DNA of 47,347 nt from a virus, in the IMG/VR virus record IMGVR_UViG_3300032157_000018, positions 1 through 47,347 of that record. One strand, 5' to 3'. Made by a program: the position numbers and the translations under genes. A model generated the notes under the pieces. It saw only the letters and a list, made by a program, of their open reading frames with translations, did no database searches and was not told where the DNA came from. Below, piece by piece: positions 29,920-39,684 of the stretch (its first letter is position 1; the number at the start of each line of letters is the position of its first letter).

Positions 29920-30864
29920 TTATCGCTCCATTTGAAGGAAAACATTGCGTGCGGCGTCCATAGAGCCGCTCTTTTTGAGAGCCTGACGGGCCTCTCGCGC
30001 TTTTTGTGTTTCCGTATCCGTTGGAGCAGTTGAGCCTGGCTTTAAGACCTTGGGCACCGCTACCAGCTTCTTTTCCACGTTGGGCTTGGCTGCCTGGAGA
30101 GCGCGATATTTCTTCGCGTCCAGGAGCACTTTGATAGCTCTGGGATCGGTCACTTGGTTCATTTCTTCCCGAGTGAATCCGTAGTCCTTCACACCGGTAT
30201 CCAGGACACCGCTATAGAGTTCGTCGGACCAGTCGGGCACGTCACGCTTCAAGACCTCGACCGCGTCTGCGGCCTGCTTCTGAAGCGTTTGCTGCATCTC
30301 CGCGTTGCGTTGGTTGTTAGCCTTCTCAACCTCTGCATTTGCGGATTGGAGAACCTGAAACACGTTCTCCGCCTTCGCTTTCAACTCGACATATCTGGCT
30401 GGATCGTCCTTGGCCAGTTCCGCCCAGTTGACATTGCCCAGCTCAGGAGCGGCCATCTTCACGACCGCTTCCTGGAATACCCGGATGTTGTGGATGTACT
30501 TGTCAGTCTCGGCATCCACCGTTTTCTTGACCTCGGTGCGGATGGCTTCACGCTCCCGAGCGACTTCAGCGGTCTTGCGCTGATAGTCGGACTGCATCAT
30601 GTAACCCTTCTGGAGTTCGGCGAGGGAAACCTTCTTCGCTTCCCTACCTCCCCCTTCTACCGCGACCTCCATGTCGAACAGAGGAGCATCGGGGTCCAGC
30701 TCGATGACGTTCTCGTCTGTTTCCTTGGCCTCTACAGGCGCTTCCTCTTTCGCCTCGGGAGCAGCTTCTTCCTGGGCATCTACCTTTTCTTCGGGAGGCG
30801 CTTCGGGTTCTTCGAGGGCTGCGAAACGATCTTCGATGCTTTTCTCTGCTACGACAGCGTCCAT
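29920..30864 (-). CDS. Scaffolding protein, 314 aa
   Basis: A very acidic N-terminal third (EEPEAPPEEKVDAQEEAAPE), a helical middle with DYQRKTAEVAREREAIRTEV and a basic C-terminal helix (RQALKKSGSMDAARNVFLQM). Charge pattern, length and location directly before the major capsid gene are those of phage scaffolds, whose C-terminal helix binds the capsid. Stop codon abuts the capsid start. Confidence 0.82.
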   Translation of the reverse strand: MDAVVAEKSIEDRFAALEEPEAPPEEKVDAQEEAAPEAKEEAPVEAKETDENVIELDPDAPLFDMEVAVEGGGREAKKVSLAELQKGYMMQSDYQRKTAEVAREREAIRTEVKKTVDAETDKYIHNIRVFQEAVVKMAAPELGNVNWAELAKDDPARYVELKAKAENVFQVLQSANAEVEKANNQRNAEMQQTLQKQAADAVEVLKRDVPDWSDELYSGVLDTGVKDYGFTREEMNQVTDPRAIKVLLDAKKYRALQAAKPNVEKKLVAVPKVLKPGSTAPTDTETQKAREARQALKKSGSMDAARNVFLQMER

Positions 30865-31113
30865 TTACACCTGCGGTTTCGGGATGGCGGCCATCTTTCC
30901 GCTATCCATGATTGATCGGAGTATTTCTTCGAACTTGTGCGTCCCCACGTAGATGGCCCAGAGGTGCTCGCGCATCTCGGTGTCCTTCAAGGGCGTTAGT
31001 TGCCATTGGTCGATGAGGGCCTGTTTCAAGACCGCCATCGATTCCTTGAAGAGTGGGTTGTTCGCAATGCGCGAGGCTTCTTCGCCTCGTCGAATCTCGT
31101 CTTCTGGTGTCAC
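30865..31113 (-). CDS. Small helical protein upstream of scaffold, 82 aa
   Basis: Helical and charged (SMAVLKQALIDQWQLTPLKD, THKFEEILRSIMDSGKMA). Short proteins of this kind lie between portal and scaffold genes in related phages. Its stop abuts the scaffold start and its start overlaps the previous gene by four bases. Function unknown. Confidence 0.7.
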   Translation of the reverse strand: MTPEDEIRRGEEASRIANNPLFKESMAVLKQALIDQWQLTPLKDTEMREHLWAIYVGTHKFEEILRSIMDSGKMAAIPKPQV

Positions 31114-32549
31114 AACATCCTCTCCAGCGCTCTCAGGATCAGATCGCGCTCCCAGTTGATGTACCAGTGGGCATGGGCTTCTAGCTCCATGTCTTCTGTA
31201 ACTTCCTCAAACACCTGCTTGATGACGGCTTTCGGGAGGTCCTCGATGTCGTACTTGACGACCTTCGTAAGGACGACCTTCGCAGCCCTCGTCGATTTGG
31301 TCTTGAGGACCTCGACGGCCTTCTCGACGACTTCCTGGTCCTCGGCCATCTCATCGAGGAGTCGGATGACTTCTCGTCGAGTGGCGTAGACGCTCTCCCC
31401 GTTGGGGAGGTAGTAGCGGCGCTTACGGGAACCGGCAGGAGCAGGGCCGGAAGCCGTTTCAATAACCGGCGCATCAGAGCCAAACTGAACGTCTACATGG
31501 CAAGAGGAATCAAAGCTCGCCTCGGCAATTGAGGCGCCTTCCGCCAGGAAATCGACCGTACTGGTCGAATCCAGTGCCCCGTCGTCAGTGGGCTGCGTTG
31601 CATCGTCACCATCGAACGAGACAGTGACTTCACTGGCGCTCGATAGCGCGGCTTCTGCAATCGACTCGCCAACGGCTGAAAAGGCAACGGCGTTGGTAAC
31701 ACTTAGAGCACCGTCGTGTCTCGATTCGCCGGCAAACGTCGCCGTTACTTCGTTGGCGACACTAAGAGCGCCACCAGAGACCGCTGACCCTTGCGAGATT
31801 CGCCTGCGGGTAGGCGCGAATATCTGCCACGGGTTGTCGTGGAGAGCGATGTGCTCTTCCGCCGTCAACCTGCGGTTCCAGCACACGGTCAGGTAGATGT
31901 TGCCCTGCCATGTGGTAGACCCGCCGTTGCTGGCGCCTACGCCGAAGATACTATTAGCCCCGTCCTGTAGGGCCACATCACTACCGTTCGGACCGAACTT
32001 CCAGCTATCGGAGCGGTAACTGCCGTCGATGTAGAAGTTCGGCTGATTGAGTGCCGTACTTCCAGCATCGACAGAAGCAACGAAGTCTCGACCGGTGACG
32101 ATGTCACCAGCAGTGGTGCCCCGGGTCCCGTTGTTTGTCCCGCCGACGTTGCGCCACAACGCCAAAGCCCCGTCCGACCTGACGAAGAACGTCATCGGGA
32201 CGGTGTTTCCTACCGCCGCGTCCCACTTCGCTACGAGACCAGACTGCGACGACAGACTCGTTGAGCGCGCAACACTCAGGACCGAGTAGCCGTTGGCGAA
32301 TATCAGGCTGTCGGCATTGGCGTAGTTTCTGTAGCCCGAGCTACTGAATACCTGGGCTTTCCCTGAAGCGCCAACACCGTGCAGCGTAACACTCGACCCC
32401 GAGGTCGTCGGGAAGACCTTGTTGACCGGGTCGTATCCGGAGGTTGCCCCATTGGATACGAAGAAAATCCCTCTAGTAAGGGGATTCCCTACATCAAGGC
32501 CAACATGGTCCTGCGGCTGCCGTGTACGTGACACCGGCAACAGGAGCAT
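31110..32549 (-). CDS. LamG/concanavalin A-like virion protein, 479 aa
   Basis: Residues 20-245 form a LamG-like jelly roll (GIFFVSNGATSGYDPVNK, FYIDGSYRSDSWKFGPNG, WQGNIYLTVCWNRRLTAEEH, then NPWQIF, a hallmark of such phage and marine proteins). Residues 250-360 hold three or four short repeats (LSVANEVTATFAGES, LSSASEVTVSFDGD, LDSTSTVDFLAEG), like thin beta spacers. The C-terminal helix bundle is charged. It is probably a capsid decoration or glycan-binding protein; an unusual place for a fibre. Confidence 0.65.
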   Translation of the reverse strand: MLLLPVSRTRQPQDHVGLDVGNPLTRGIFFVSNGATSGYDPVNKVFPTTSGSSVTLHGVGASGKAQVFSSSGYRNYANADSLIFANGYSVLSVARSTSLSSQSGLVAKWDAAVGNTVPMTFFVRSDGALALWRNVGGTNNGTRGTTAGDIVTGRDFVASVDAGSTALNQPNFYIDGSYRSDSWKFGPNGSDVALQDGANSIFGVGASNGGSTTWQGNIYLTVCWNRRLTAEEHIALHDNPWQIFAPTRRRISQGSAVSGGALSVANEVTATFAGESRHDGALSVTNAVAFSAVGESIAEAALSSASEVTVSFDGDDATQPTDDGALDSTSTVDFLAEGASIAEASFDSSCHVDVQFGSDAPVIETASGPAPAGSRKRRYYLPNGESVYATRREVIRLLDEMAEDQEVVEKAVEVLKTKSTRAAKVVLTKVVKYDIEDLPKAVIKQVFEEVTEDMELEAHAHWYINWERDLILRALERML

Positions 32550-32558
32550 TGCCGCGCC

Positions 32559-33053
32559 TTAGTACGTGATTCCGAGGAAACGGAAGGAGTTAGTGTTTCC
32601 CGAATCCGTCTTGAGAGCTGCCGTCATGTTGTGCGCGCAGTACAACCCCCAGAACTTCGGCATGTTCCCTCCGAAGAACTGCGCAACGCTGAACGGGGAA
32701 ATGTCGTAGGTCAGGTCAGACGTGTTCACCAGAATACTAGGAGACCGTGCCAGGATCAGGGACGAGTTGAGAACCGTGGTGTTCGTCAGACTCTCAGCGC
32801 TGTCCGTCCCATCCAATACGTTGATAGCCGTCGTTCCAAGGGAGACATCCGCGCCCCAGAGATACACGTTGAACGTACACGGGAGTGTGGGTGTCGTTCC
32901 AACAATGAATCGCCCGAAGACTATGGCGTCCTGATAGAGATTCGACGAGTTGTCGATTTGGCTGGATTCACGCCCGGCAATGAATGTCGAGGACGCAGCC
33001 AGTGCCGACAGATCCATCGTGATTGTTGTTGGCCCAACATAGGTCAGGGCCAT
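32559..33053 (-). CDS. Structural protein, beta-rich, 164 aa
   Basis: MALTYVGPTTITMDLSAL and long alternating hydrophobic strands (FIVGTTPTLPCTFNVYLWG) suggest a beta-sandwich virion protein. It lies between two other likely decoration proteins in the head block. No family recognised. Confidence 0.65.
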   Translation of the reverse strand: MALTYVGPTTITMDLSALAASSTFIAGRESSQIDNSSNLYQDAIVFGRFIVGTTPTLPCTFNVYLWGADVSLGTTAINVLDGTDSAESLTNTTVLNSSLILARSPSILVNTSDLTYDISPFSVAQFFGGNMPKFWGLYCAHNMTAALKTDSGNTNSFRFLGITY

Positions 33054-33541
33054 TAACGGGCCATCTCTACGTCTTGATAGAAGATCGGGCCTTCAAACCC
33101 CATGGTCGCGGGACCGGTCCCTTGATCGTTGCTTGCCGTTCCAGAGCCAGTAGCGAAGAGCTTCTCTACCCTGGTTGCAACACGCTGGCAGTGATTGAAC
33201 ACGGCTTGCCGAGTAGCCTGATCTGCGGCGACGTTGAAGGTCGCCACGACCCCGGCTCGGACATTTGCACGAGAAGGATTGAGAATCCCGGTGCGCATCA
33301 TCCAATCCCAGATACGGGCTTTGCCTACTGTGAGGTTGTCCACCCGAGTCCAGTCGAAACCGTTCTGCATGATTTCGTCCACCTGAACCGATGTCCGCCA
33401 GACGTAGTAGTCCGGTGCAGCTTTTTCGTTCAGTTTCCGGGCGATGTCGAAGGCCCCGTCCGAGTTCATCGGGAAGGCGTTCAATTCCTGATCGCCCTGA
33501 ATGGCAGATTTCAGGGTTGCAAGCTGCTGTGGCGTGAGCAT
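33053..33541 (-). CDS. Conserved phage protein, 162 aa
   Basis: LTPQQLATLKSAIQGDQEL is a familiar start of a helical protein found in podovirus and siphovirus head regions; NPSRANVRAGVVATFNVAAD and the helix TRQAVFNHCQRVATRVEKLF follow. Function unknown, probably virion or assembly. Overlaps its neighbours by a base. Confidence 0.72.
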   Translation of the reverse strand: MLTPQQLATLKSAIQGDQELNAFPMNSDGAFDIARKLNEKAAPDYYVWRTSVQVDEIMQNGFDWTRVDNLTVGKARIWDWMMRTGILNPSRANVRAGVVATFNVAADQATRQAVFNHCQRVATRVEKLFATGSGTASNDQGTGPATMGFEGPIFYQDVEMAR

Positions 33542-33972
33542 CAGTCGAAGGTGATCGTCGAGGAGGTCGTGATACGAGGGGTGACCCCATTGCTCACGAC
33601 AATGTTCGGGGTGACAGTTCCGATGGCCAGGATCTTCCCTGTCGAGGACGAAGCAGTTCCGACAACAGCGTGGGTCACCGTTCCGCCACTACCGCCGGAA
33701 GAGATCGTGAAGTCAACGTTTGCCGTCGGGGAGACCGAGTTCCCGGTAACTGTCCATCCACCGCTCGAACGAGCTACCGCCACCCTTGAATAGCCGGTGT
33801 AACTGATTTCGTTCGAGGTCTGGTTCCCGCCCTCGCCAGGGTCTGAGGTATGCAGGGACAGATACAGATCAGAGAGCGGACCCGAGGCGGCGTTGTCCGC
33901 GATATTGGCGATATTCGTCCCGTTGAAAATAAGCTTCGCGAGATCGTTCTCGAATGTGTTTCCTAGACTCAC
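33541..33972 (-). CDS. Tail/decoration protein, beta-rich, 143 aa
   Basis: NDLAKLIFNGTNIANIAD then LYLSLHTSDPGEGGNQTSNE and YTGYSRVAVARSSGG match a widely spread small phage structural family (often called tail fibre or hypothetical). The rest is Gly/Ser/Thr strand-rich. It is ATGA-coupled to the portal gene. Confidence 0.75.
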   Translation of the reverse strand: MSLGNTFENDLAKLIFNGTNIANIADNAASGPLSDLYLSLHTSDPGEGGNQTSNEISYTGYSRVAVARSSGGWTVTGNSVSPTANVDFTISSGGSGGTVTHAVVGTASSSTGKILAIGTVTPNIVVSNGVTPRITTSSTITFD

Positions 33973-36221
33973 TGGATCGTCACCTTTCCGCCTGATTTAC
34001 TGAATGTCTTGGGTCGCTTCAGTTCCGCCACGAGTTCAGCGATGAGCTTGGACATGCCGTCCTCCTTCTGCTCTTTCTTCTCGTTTTCCTGTTTCTGGGC
34101 GGACTCGCGCATGCTCATTTCGTGCTCTCGCTGTTTGTGCTCCATGTCCTGCTTTTGAGCGGCGAGTTCGTTGTTCTGCTTCACTAGATCCAGGACCTTC
34201 TGCTCTAGCTCGAAGTAGCGCTTCTTCTGCTCGTCCTCGGCCTTCTGCATCTCCTGGATGGCCTTGAACTGCGCCATGGCCTGGTCGTGCTCTTGTTTTT
34301 GCCGCTCGTCCTTCACCTTCAAGAGAGTTTCGGTAGCGCGCAACTCTTGATCCTTGGCCGACTGTTCGAGCGTCTTGGCCTGGATAATAGTGTCAGCGGT
34401 CTGCTTTTCTCGGGCGAGTTCCTGAGCTTCAGCTTTCTGTTGAGCCGAGGTCTCCGCCTTGAACCTCTTGATCTCGACTTCAGGATCCACCTGAGGTTGA
34501 GGTGGCGGAAGTTTTGACGGGTCAGTGAAGTACCGATCCGCCTTCTTAGGATTAACAACGCGAGCAAAGTCAATCGCCGCCTCGTAGACGTTCTGCTCTG
34601 TCACAACCCGTCCGCCCATCCCGGCCATCGCAATCTCTTTCTGGATGTTCATCAGGGCTTGAGCGGAGGCCATCAATTGATCTTGATTCCCCGTTCCCAG
34701 ACCCACCGTAACGGTCATGTCGAACTTGTTCGACCACTCTCTGGGGTCGACAGCGATCCAGTTGTTGTTCAGGCGCATCACTTGAGGCTTGGTGTGATGC
34801 TTACTCGCGAGGTGAAGGATTCCCCAGGCGATGTCCTTCACAACCGTGTCGGCAAGAATCCGGGCGATCAGCTCGATCCTCTGTTGAGACGCCGACATGA
34901 TGTTCTGGATGCCAGTCGCCGTTTTGTTCAGGCTGTCAGCATCCAATCCCTGGTTGTAGCGGGTTACACCCGTTCTGTTCTCAAGAGCGGCGTCCACGTA
35001 CTCCAACAATTGGAACGCCGGGGCTCCCAACGGAGGGGCCTGGAGCGGTTTAACCGCATCGAAGGTCTTGACTCTGACAACCCCGCCCGGACGCACCGTC
35101 AACAGGTCGTCGATGTTCACCATCCCATCCAACGCCATCATTCGGCTGTTGTTGGTCAGGTACATGTTGTCCAGGACCTGCCGTGCAACCGTGCTTTTCA
35201 ACAGTTGCAGGTCCATCACGAGGTCCGAAAGACTCATGCCGTACAACTTATGAGGCATGATGATCGGGGTTCCCGTTGCCAGAGGAATCCGGTCGATCTC
35301 CTCGTTGTCGAGGAGCGTCTTTCCTACTTTCGTGACCTTGCGGAGTTCGGAAATGCCGTCTCCATCGAAATCAACCCGGATGTAAGCCTCGACGATCCAG
35401 ACTTCACGGGTGGCATCGTCCCTCTCATCCCGCATGTAGAGGCCGTCTTCGTCGAAGTTCCGTCTTTCAATTGCTTCTAGGTCAAAGTCCCCGTCATCAT
35501 CGTTTCCTTTGATGTCGTCGACCGGATAACCCATTTGTTTCAGGTCGGAGAGGGACTTCTTGCAACGATGAGCTACAAAACGGGCCTTCTGGAGGTCGTG
35601 TGAGGCGCCTCGATTGACGAAGATCTCCTCTGGAGGGCAGGCGTCGACACAGATCTTTCCACCGGTCTTCAGGATCTCGAACTTGACCGTTCCGGTTTCC
35701 TGGTCGTACTCCTTCACCTCGACTTCGAACCCCATATTCTGGTAGTTCGTCACCAGCATGATCAATTCATCCGGTGAAAGTCCGGCGTAGGTCTCGACTT
35801 TCCTGTCCTCGTAGTCCTCCCAATAGGACTTGGAGAAACAGTTCTTGACCATCAGGGCGTCTTTGAACAGGCAATACAGCAGGGAAAACCCGTTGTTCTG
35901 CCGCATCAACACATAGTTGACGTAGTCGGTTGCTTGCTGGGCGGCCTGTTCGTCTTCAGGTCCCTGGGGTTCAAATCGGACGATCTCATCTGACGCGGTG
36001 AAGATCCGCATCAGGGACGGCATGATGCCTTCTACAGTGTTTGCAACGTCGTGGGAGACGTATGTGGATCTCCCTTCGATTTCGTTACCGAACGGCTGAC
36101 CGTAGTAGTACTGGATCGATTTACGTCTTTGTTCCGAGAGTTCTCCGGAGAAATAGCCGACGGATTGGTGTAGCTCTTTGTCGACGAGAGTTACTAACTC
36201 GTCATCCGTCATTCTTGCCAC
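33969..36221 (-). CDS. Portal protein, 750 aa
   Basis: Large P22/SU10-style portal. QRRKSIQYYYGQPFGNEIEG (about 27-46), SHDVANTVEGIMPSLMRIF (about 55-73), KNCFSKSYWED and GVTRYNQGLDADSLNKTATG are typical blocks. The last 150 residues are a very long charged coiled coil (Gln/Glu/Lys-rich), the expected portal barrel. It forms the DNA entry ring and docks the terminase, whose gene is two positions upstream. Confidence 0.9.
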   Translation of the reverse strand: MARMTDDELVTLVDKELHQSVGYFSGELSEQRRKSIQYYYGQPFGNEIEGRSTYVSHDVANTVEGIMPSLMRIFTASDEIVRFEPQGPEDEQAAQQATDYVNYVLMRQNNGFSLLYCLFKDALMVKNCFSKSYWEDYEDRKVETYAGLSPDELIMLVTNYQNMGFEVEVKEYDQETGTVKFEILKTGGKICVDACPPEEIFVNRGASHDLQKARFVAHRCKKSLSDLKQMGYPVDDIKGNDDDGDFDLEAIERRNFDEDGLYMRDERDDATREVWIVEAYIRVDFDGDGISELRKVTKVGKTLLDNEEIDRIPLATGTPIIMPHKLYGMSLSDLVMDLQLLKSTVARQVLDNMYLTNNSRMMALDGMVNIDDLLTVRPGGVVRVKTFDAVKPLQAPPLGAPAFQLLEYVDAALENRTGVTRYNQGLDADSLNKTATGIQNIMSASQQRIELIARILADTVVKDIAWGILHLASKHHTKPQVMRLNNNWIAVDPREWSNKFDMTVTVGLGTGNQDQLMASAQALMNIQKEIAMAGMGGRVVTEQNVYEAAIDFARVVNPKKADRYFTDPSKLPPPQPQVDPEVEIKRFKAETSAQQKAEAQELAREKQTADTIIQAKTLEQSAKDQELRATETLLKVKDERQKQEHDQAMAQFKAIQEMQKAEDEQKKRYFELEQKVLDLVKQNNELAAQKQDMEHKQREHEMSMRESAQKQENEKKEQKEDGMSKLIAELVAELKRPKTFSKSGGKVTIQ

Positions 36222-36396
36222 GAGACTCCCTAGCGTTGAGCATGCGGTATTGGTTTTCCAGTTTCTCCACTCTGGGAGTCAGTGAAGCAGCGGTTTCGGA
36301 TGACTGAAGGATTCGAATCACCTCTTGGAGCGATTTCTTCAGTTCATCCACATCGATCCGGAGTCCCTTGATCCGGTTGTTCATTTCAATGCTCAT
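36202..36396 (-). CDS. Coiled-coil protein between terminase and portal, 64 aa
   Basis: A simple heptad coiled coil (DELKKSLQEVIRILQSSE, PRVEKLENQYRMLN). ATGA-coupled to the terminase gene and overlapping the portal start by 20 bases. Possibly an assembly or packaging accessory; not recognised. Confidence 0.7.
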   Translation of the reverse strand: MSIEMNNRIKGLRIDVDELKKSLQEVIRILQSSETAASLTPRVEKLENQYRMLNARESRGKNDG

Positions 36397-37799
36397 ACGA
36401 TGCCACTCGGTCCGTACACGATCTTTTGCTTACTCCAGTCGTTCAGGTTCACCGAGTTCGCATGTAGAGCGGCGTACTGAACGGCGTCCATCGGATGACT
36501 GTATTTGTTCTTGTTCGGGCGGTCCTTGTATCTCTCAGTACCAGTCACCAGAACCCGTTCATAGTTATAGGCGCCGTTAAAACCACGACGGATCATCTTG
36601 GCTCTGGGATGGACCATTAAAGCCGGTTTGCCATCGGTCATCCGAGTCAAAAACTTCGCTACCGCTTCTCTACGGGCTACGAAATCGTTCGTGATCGCCG
36701 GCATCGCCGGGATACCTTCGTCAGCGAGTTCCATGAAGCACGTTCTCTCTTCAGTCTGAGAACGGTTCATCCCTGCCGGGTCTCCGACGGCTTGAACTGA
36801 ATTCCGCGGATACATCGTCGAGAGGTAGGGTTTGACTACGTCTCGGGCAAACTGTCTGATGCCCATGTCCTCGGAACACAGCTCGTCAACGATGAGTAGT
36901 TGCCCGCGGGGAGATACCTGGGTGACGACACATGCGGGCGTGAGCCCGTAATCAAATCCCAGGAGTATCGGTCCAGGCAAAGTATCGAATTCTTTGCAGT
37001 GGACTTCATCGTTGTATTCGGGGAATACAGGCTTCCCAGTCGATACTGTCCCGTACTGTCCACCCAGAAAGACTCGAATCCACTCTCTGGTTTTCCCTGC
37101 AACCTGCCGTAAGTAGTACTCGTGACCGCCGGGTAGATTCTCAATGTTCTCTGCGTCGGGATTGGGTTCCCACTTCCCGTCTCGTTCAATCAAACCCCCA
37201 GGCTGTTTCCAGATCTGGTAGCCCTTGGGTTTCTCTTCCTCGAAGATCCGGAACCACCACGAATCGTCGTCTGGAGGGTTTGTATCTAAGAGGACACCGG
37301 ACCACGTAGGCCCTCCCCGTTTCTTCGCTGGGAACCGTCCGACCCGTTGCGCAGCCATGTCGAGGATGGCTTTCGCCATTTCCCCGGCTTCGTTCATCCA
37401 CGCCCCAGTGGCTTCGAAAGATTTGAGACGACCAACGTCGTCCGGCCTCTCCAAAGCAAGGAAGATGAACTCCATTTCCGCCACAGTCCCATCCGGAAGA
37501 GGGACAGAGCAGTTTCCAGTAATGGGGGCGTCGTACTTCATCTGTACGAACGGCATCCACTCAAGGAAGGTCTTGATCGTGGTGCTTTTAAGCTCGGGAT
37601 AGGTGTTTCGCATCACGAGCCAACGGGTTTGTCTTTTCCCGTTGTGGGGCTTCTGCTCCATCGCCTTCTTGCACATTTGCATGATGCAAGCGGTACTTTT
37701 AGAAGAGCCGACCGGCCCCATCAAGGCCGAAACGAACGCTTTTGAATCGTGGAAATCCCAGACTACCGGCCCCGCAGGGGTGTAACTGATCTCTTCCAA
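36393..37799 (-). CDS. terL: Terminase large subunit, 468 aa
   Basis: DNA-packaging ATPase and nuclease. Walker A-like GPVGSSKS at residues 28-35, Walker B-type EMEFIFLALERPDDV, a motor-coupling GAWMNEAGEM and the RNase H-like nuclease start ILLGFDYGLTPACVV with its metal-binding Asp. Length is normal. It is separated from the small subunit by three inserted genes (glycosidase, Gly-rich protein, oxygenase), which is unusual. Confidence 0.9.
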   Translation of the reverse strand: MEEISYTPAGPVVWDFHDSKAFVSALMGPVGSSKSTACIMQMCKKAMEQKPHNGKRQTRWLVMRNTYPELKSTTIKTFLEWMPFVQMKYDAPITGNCSVPLPDGTVAEMEFIFLALERPDDVGRLKSFEATGAWMNEAGEMAKAILDMAAQRVGRFPAKKRGGPTWSGVLLDTNPPDDDSWWFRIFEEEKPKGYQIWKQPGGLIERDGKWEPNPDAENIENLPGGHEYYLRQVAGKTREWIRVFLGGQYGTVSTGKPVFPEYNDEVHCKEFDTLPGPILLGFDYGLTPACVVTQVSPRGQLLIVDELCSEDMGIRQFARDVVKPYLSTMYPRNSVQAVGDPAGMNRSQTEERTCFMELADEGIPAMPAITNDFVARREAVAKFLTRMTDGKPALMVHPRAKMIRRGFNGAYNYERVLVTGTERYKDRPNKNKYSHPMDAVQYAALHANSVNLNDWSKQKIVYGPSGIV

Positions 37800-38867
37800 C
37801 TAAAAGTTAGCCGAGCGAGCCATTTCAAGCATCCAGTCGTTGTATCCGGGCCAAATGGCGAACGTCGTCCCGACTGTCGTAGCTGCTGGATTACACACGT
37901 TCCATATCAATGAAAGCGGCACGGACGCCATACCGTTGATCATGCGTCTGAACACCTGTTTTTGGTCGCTTCCGCCACTGGAATAACTATTCGAAACACC
38001 GAATTCCCCAACAACGAGAATCTTCCCGTGTTCCTTCGCCATGTTGTTCCACGCCGTCATCGCCCCACCGAAACCTTGCGCGTCTTGTCCCCAATGATTC
38101 CCCGGGGATGAATTCGCATCCGGATAGGTATGCACGCAGATCGCGTTGAAAGCGACGTGCTCCCTTAATGCTTTGGGCATGTACCCAGGCCAACCGGCCG
38201 CCGCAGGAACCCTGCCGACCGTATTCCCCGAGATCCGCAGCCGGTTCGATGTGTCTCCAGAGCAGGCGTCAACAAACGCCTGAGCGACGATCAAATACCG
38301 CGCTTCGTTGAGGGAATCATCCGGCGCCGAATACGACCCCAACGTGTCGTTTGGAACGCTGACAGCAGGAAGGTCAATGGTTGCGCCGTCTATGTAAGAG
38401 TTCCATTCGTTACCCAGCTCCCAAGCGCCACAAGCCTCGTGGTTCTTGTAAGTGGAAACGATGTCGCTTACATAGTCAGCGAAAGCCGTCCTTGTGGCAC
38501 TTCCAGAGTCCGTCCAGTCCACGATGTTCTCCGCATTCCTGTCGGAAATGCTCGCCCACCGCGGCGAAAAAGATAGAACAATGGAAATATCGTTCTCTGC
38601 TGCTTCATCTAGAAGCTCCAGCAATCTGGAGTGGTACGTGCTCGGGGAGTTGTAATAAGTGTCGTACTCATTCGGCCACGGCCCGTTGATGATGGACCGG
38701 CACACTTTGATTCCATACCCCTTAAGGTAAGAAAACGCTGTTCGGTAAACCCTGGGGGAATCTCCATACCCATTGAGATACCGATAGAACAGGTCGTAGC
38801 CGTTAACTCCTACGTGCCGGAAAGCCCTTCCGTGACGGCAAAAAACGCCGCCCTCATTACTGAGCAT
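37800..38867 (-). CDS. GH5-like glycoside hydrolase (clan GH-A), 355 aa
   Basis: A TIM-barrel endoglycanase pattern: NGYDLFYRYLNG start, GAWELGNEWN with the acid/base Glu154 after Asn, a conserved VHTYPD around His246, and VVGEFGVSN with nucleophile Glu288. No signal peptide. It follows the Gly-rich adhesin gene in the late operon, so it is likely a virion-bound or co-expressed enzyme that cuts a beta-glycan such as host capsule or exopolysaccharide. Confidence 0.78.
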   Translation of the reverse strand: MLSNEGGVFCRHGRAFRHVGVNGYDLFYRYLNGYGDSPRVYRTAFSYLKGYGIKVCRSIINGPWPNEYDTYYNSPSTYHSRLLELLDEAAENDISIVLSFSPRWASISDRNAENIVDWTDSGSATRTAFADYVSDIVSTYKNHEACGAWELGNEWNSYIDGATIDLPAVSVPNDTLGSYSAPDDSLNEARYLIVAQAFVDACSGDTSNRLRISGNTVGRVPAAAGWPGYMPKALREHVAFNAICVHTYPDANSSPGNHWGQDAQGFGGAMTAWNNMAKEHGKILVVGEFGVSNSYSSGGSDQKQVFRRMINGMASVPLSLIWNVCNPAATTVGTTFAIWPGYNDWMLEMARSANF

Positions 38868-39684
38868 AGAAGATGACTACGAAGCCGGCAGCACCAGCCC
38901 CTCCGGTAGCATTCGCACCACCACCACCTCCTCCTCCGCCGTAACCGATTGTGGGCGCTACGCCCGTCGATCCAGAGACGCCGCCTACGCCACCGTTCCC
39001 GAATAAGGACCCCGCACCACCACCACCAGAAGCGTTTCCAGCCCCGGCTGAGCCCTTACGGTCAATTGCTGAGCCTCCAAGCCCGCCCGTCCCAGTAGTT
39101 CCACCACCACCACCTCCACCAGCGCCCGGCAGGAACCCAGGGGCCGGTCCCACAGCAGTAGCAGAAGACCACGCCCCAGCGCCGCCGGTTGGGGCGCCGG
39201 CAGATCCGCCTGCCAGGTTGTTGCTCCCCCCATTCCCGCCAGCGCCACCGTTCGTGGCTCCTCCGACCGCCCCACCATCGCCGCCACGCATTCTGGGGAT
39301 TGGCGTAACTGTCCCCGATATCGTTGTCTCGCCCCCGTTCCCGCCGGCACCGCCGACAGATCCCACGGTCCCAGCTGATCCAATGGCAATCGTCAGCGCG
39401 GAATTCGGTGTAACCGCACATGGGTACATGTTCATGCCGGAACCAGACCCACCACCACCACCACCACCTCCGGTGGCGTGTCCTCCTCCTCCCCCACCGC
39501 CTCCAGCGCTGGCCTGAATCCAAACCATGTAGACATCGGATGGAACCGAGAACGTACCGTCAGCAGTAAACAACTGACTCTTCATCCGTATAGGCGCGTA
39601 CAAGCTGGCTCCTGGTGTCTTGGGATCGCTATCCACAACACGAACTGGCCTCCCGTCCGCTGCGTACTCAATCGTGAATGGCAT
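38857..39684 (-). CDS. Glycine-rich adhesin / fibre-tip protein, 275 aa
   Basis: After a 45-residue head (PFTIEYAADGRPVRVVDS, then FTADGTFSVPSDVYMVWIQA), the protein is dominated by glycine runs and GGAGGNGG motifs and ends AAGFVVIFYAQ, the typical final strand of phage glycine-rich fibre domains. Related glycine-rich adhesins form polyglycine-II sandwiches that bind host receptors (T4-like gp38). Host-range role inferred. The antisense frame looks proline-rich but is a shadow. Confidence 0.78.
   Translation of the reverse strand: MPFTIEYAADGRPVRVVDSDPKTPGASLYAPIRMKSQLFTADGTFSVPSDVYMVWIQASAGGGGGGGGHATGGGGGGGGSGSGMNMYPCAVTPNSALTIAIGSAGTVGSVGGAGGNGGETTISGTVTPIPRMRGGDGGAVGGATNGGAGGNGGSNNLAGGSAGAPTGGAGAWSSATAVGPAPGFLPGAGGGGGGGTTGTGGLGGSAIDRKGSAGAGNASGGGGAGSLFGNGGVGGVSGSTGVAPTIGYGGGGGGGGANATGGAGAAGFVVIFYAQ

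Noticed and set aside
34659-35480. A 273-codon plus-strand frame
   Set aside because: Antisense to the portal gene; no recognisable protein features.
38951-39517. A proline-rich plus-strand frame
   Set aside because: It is the complement of the glycine codons of the adhesin gene.
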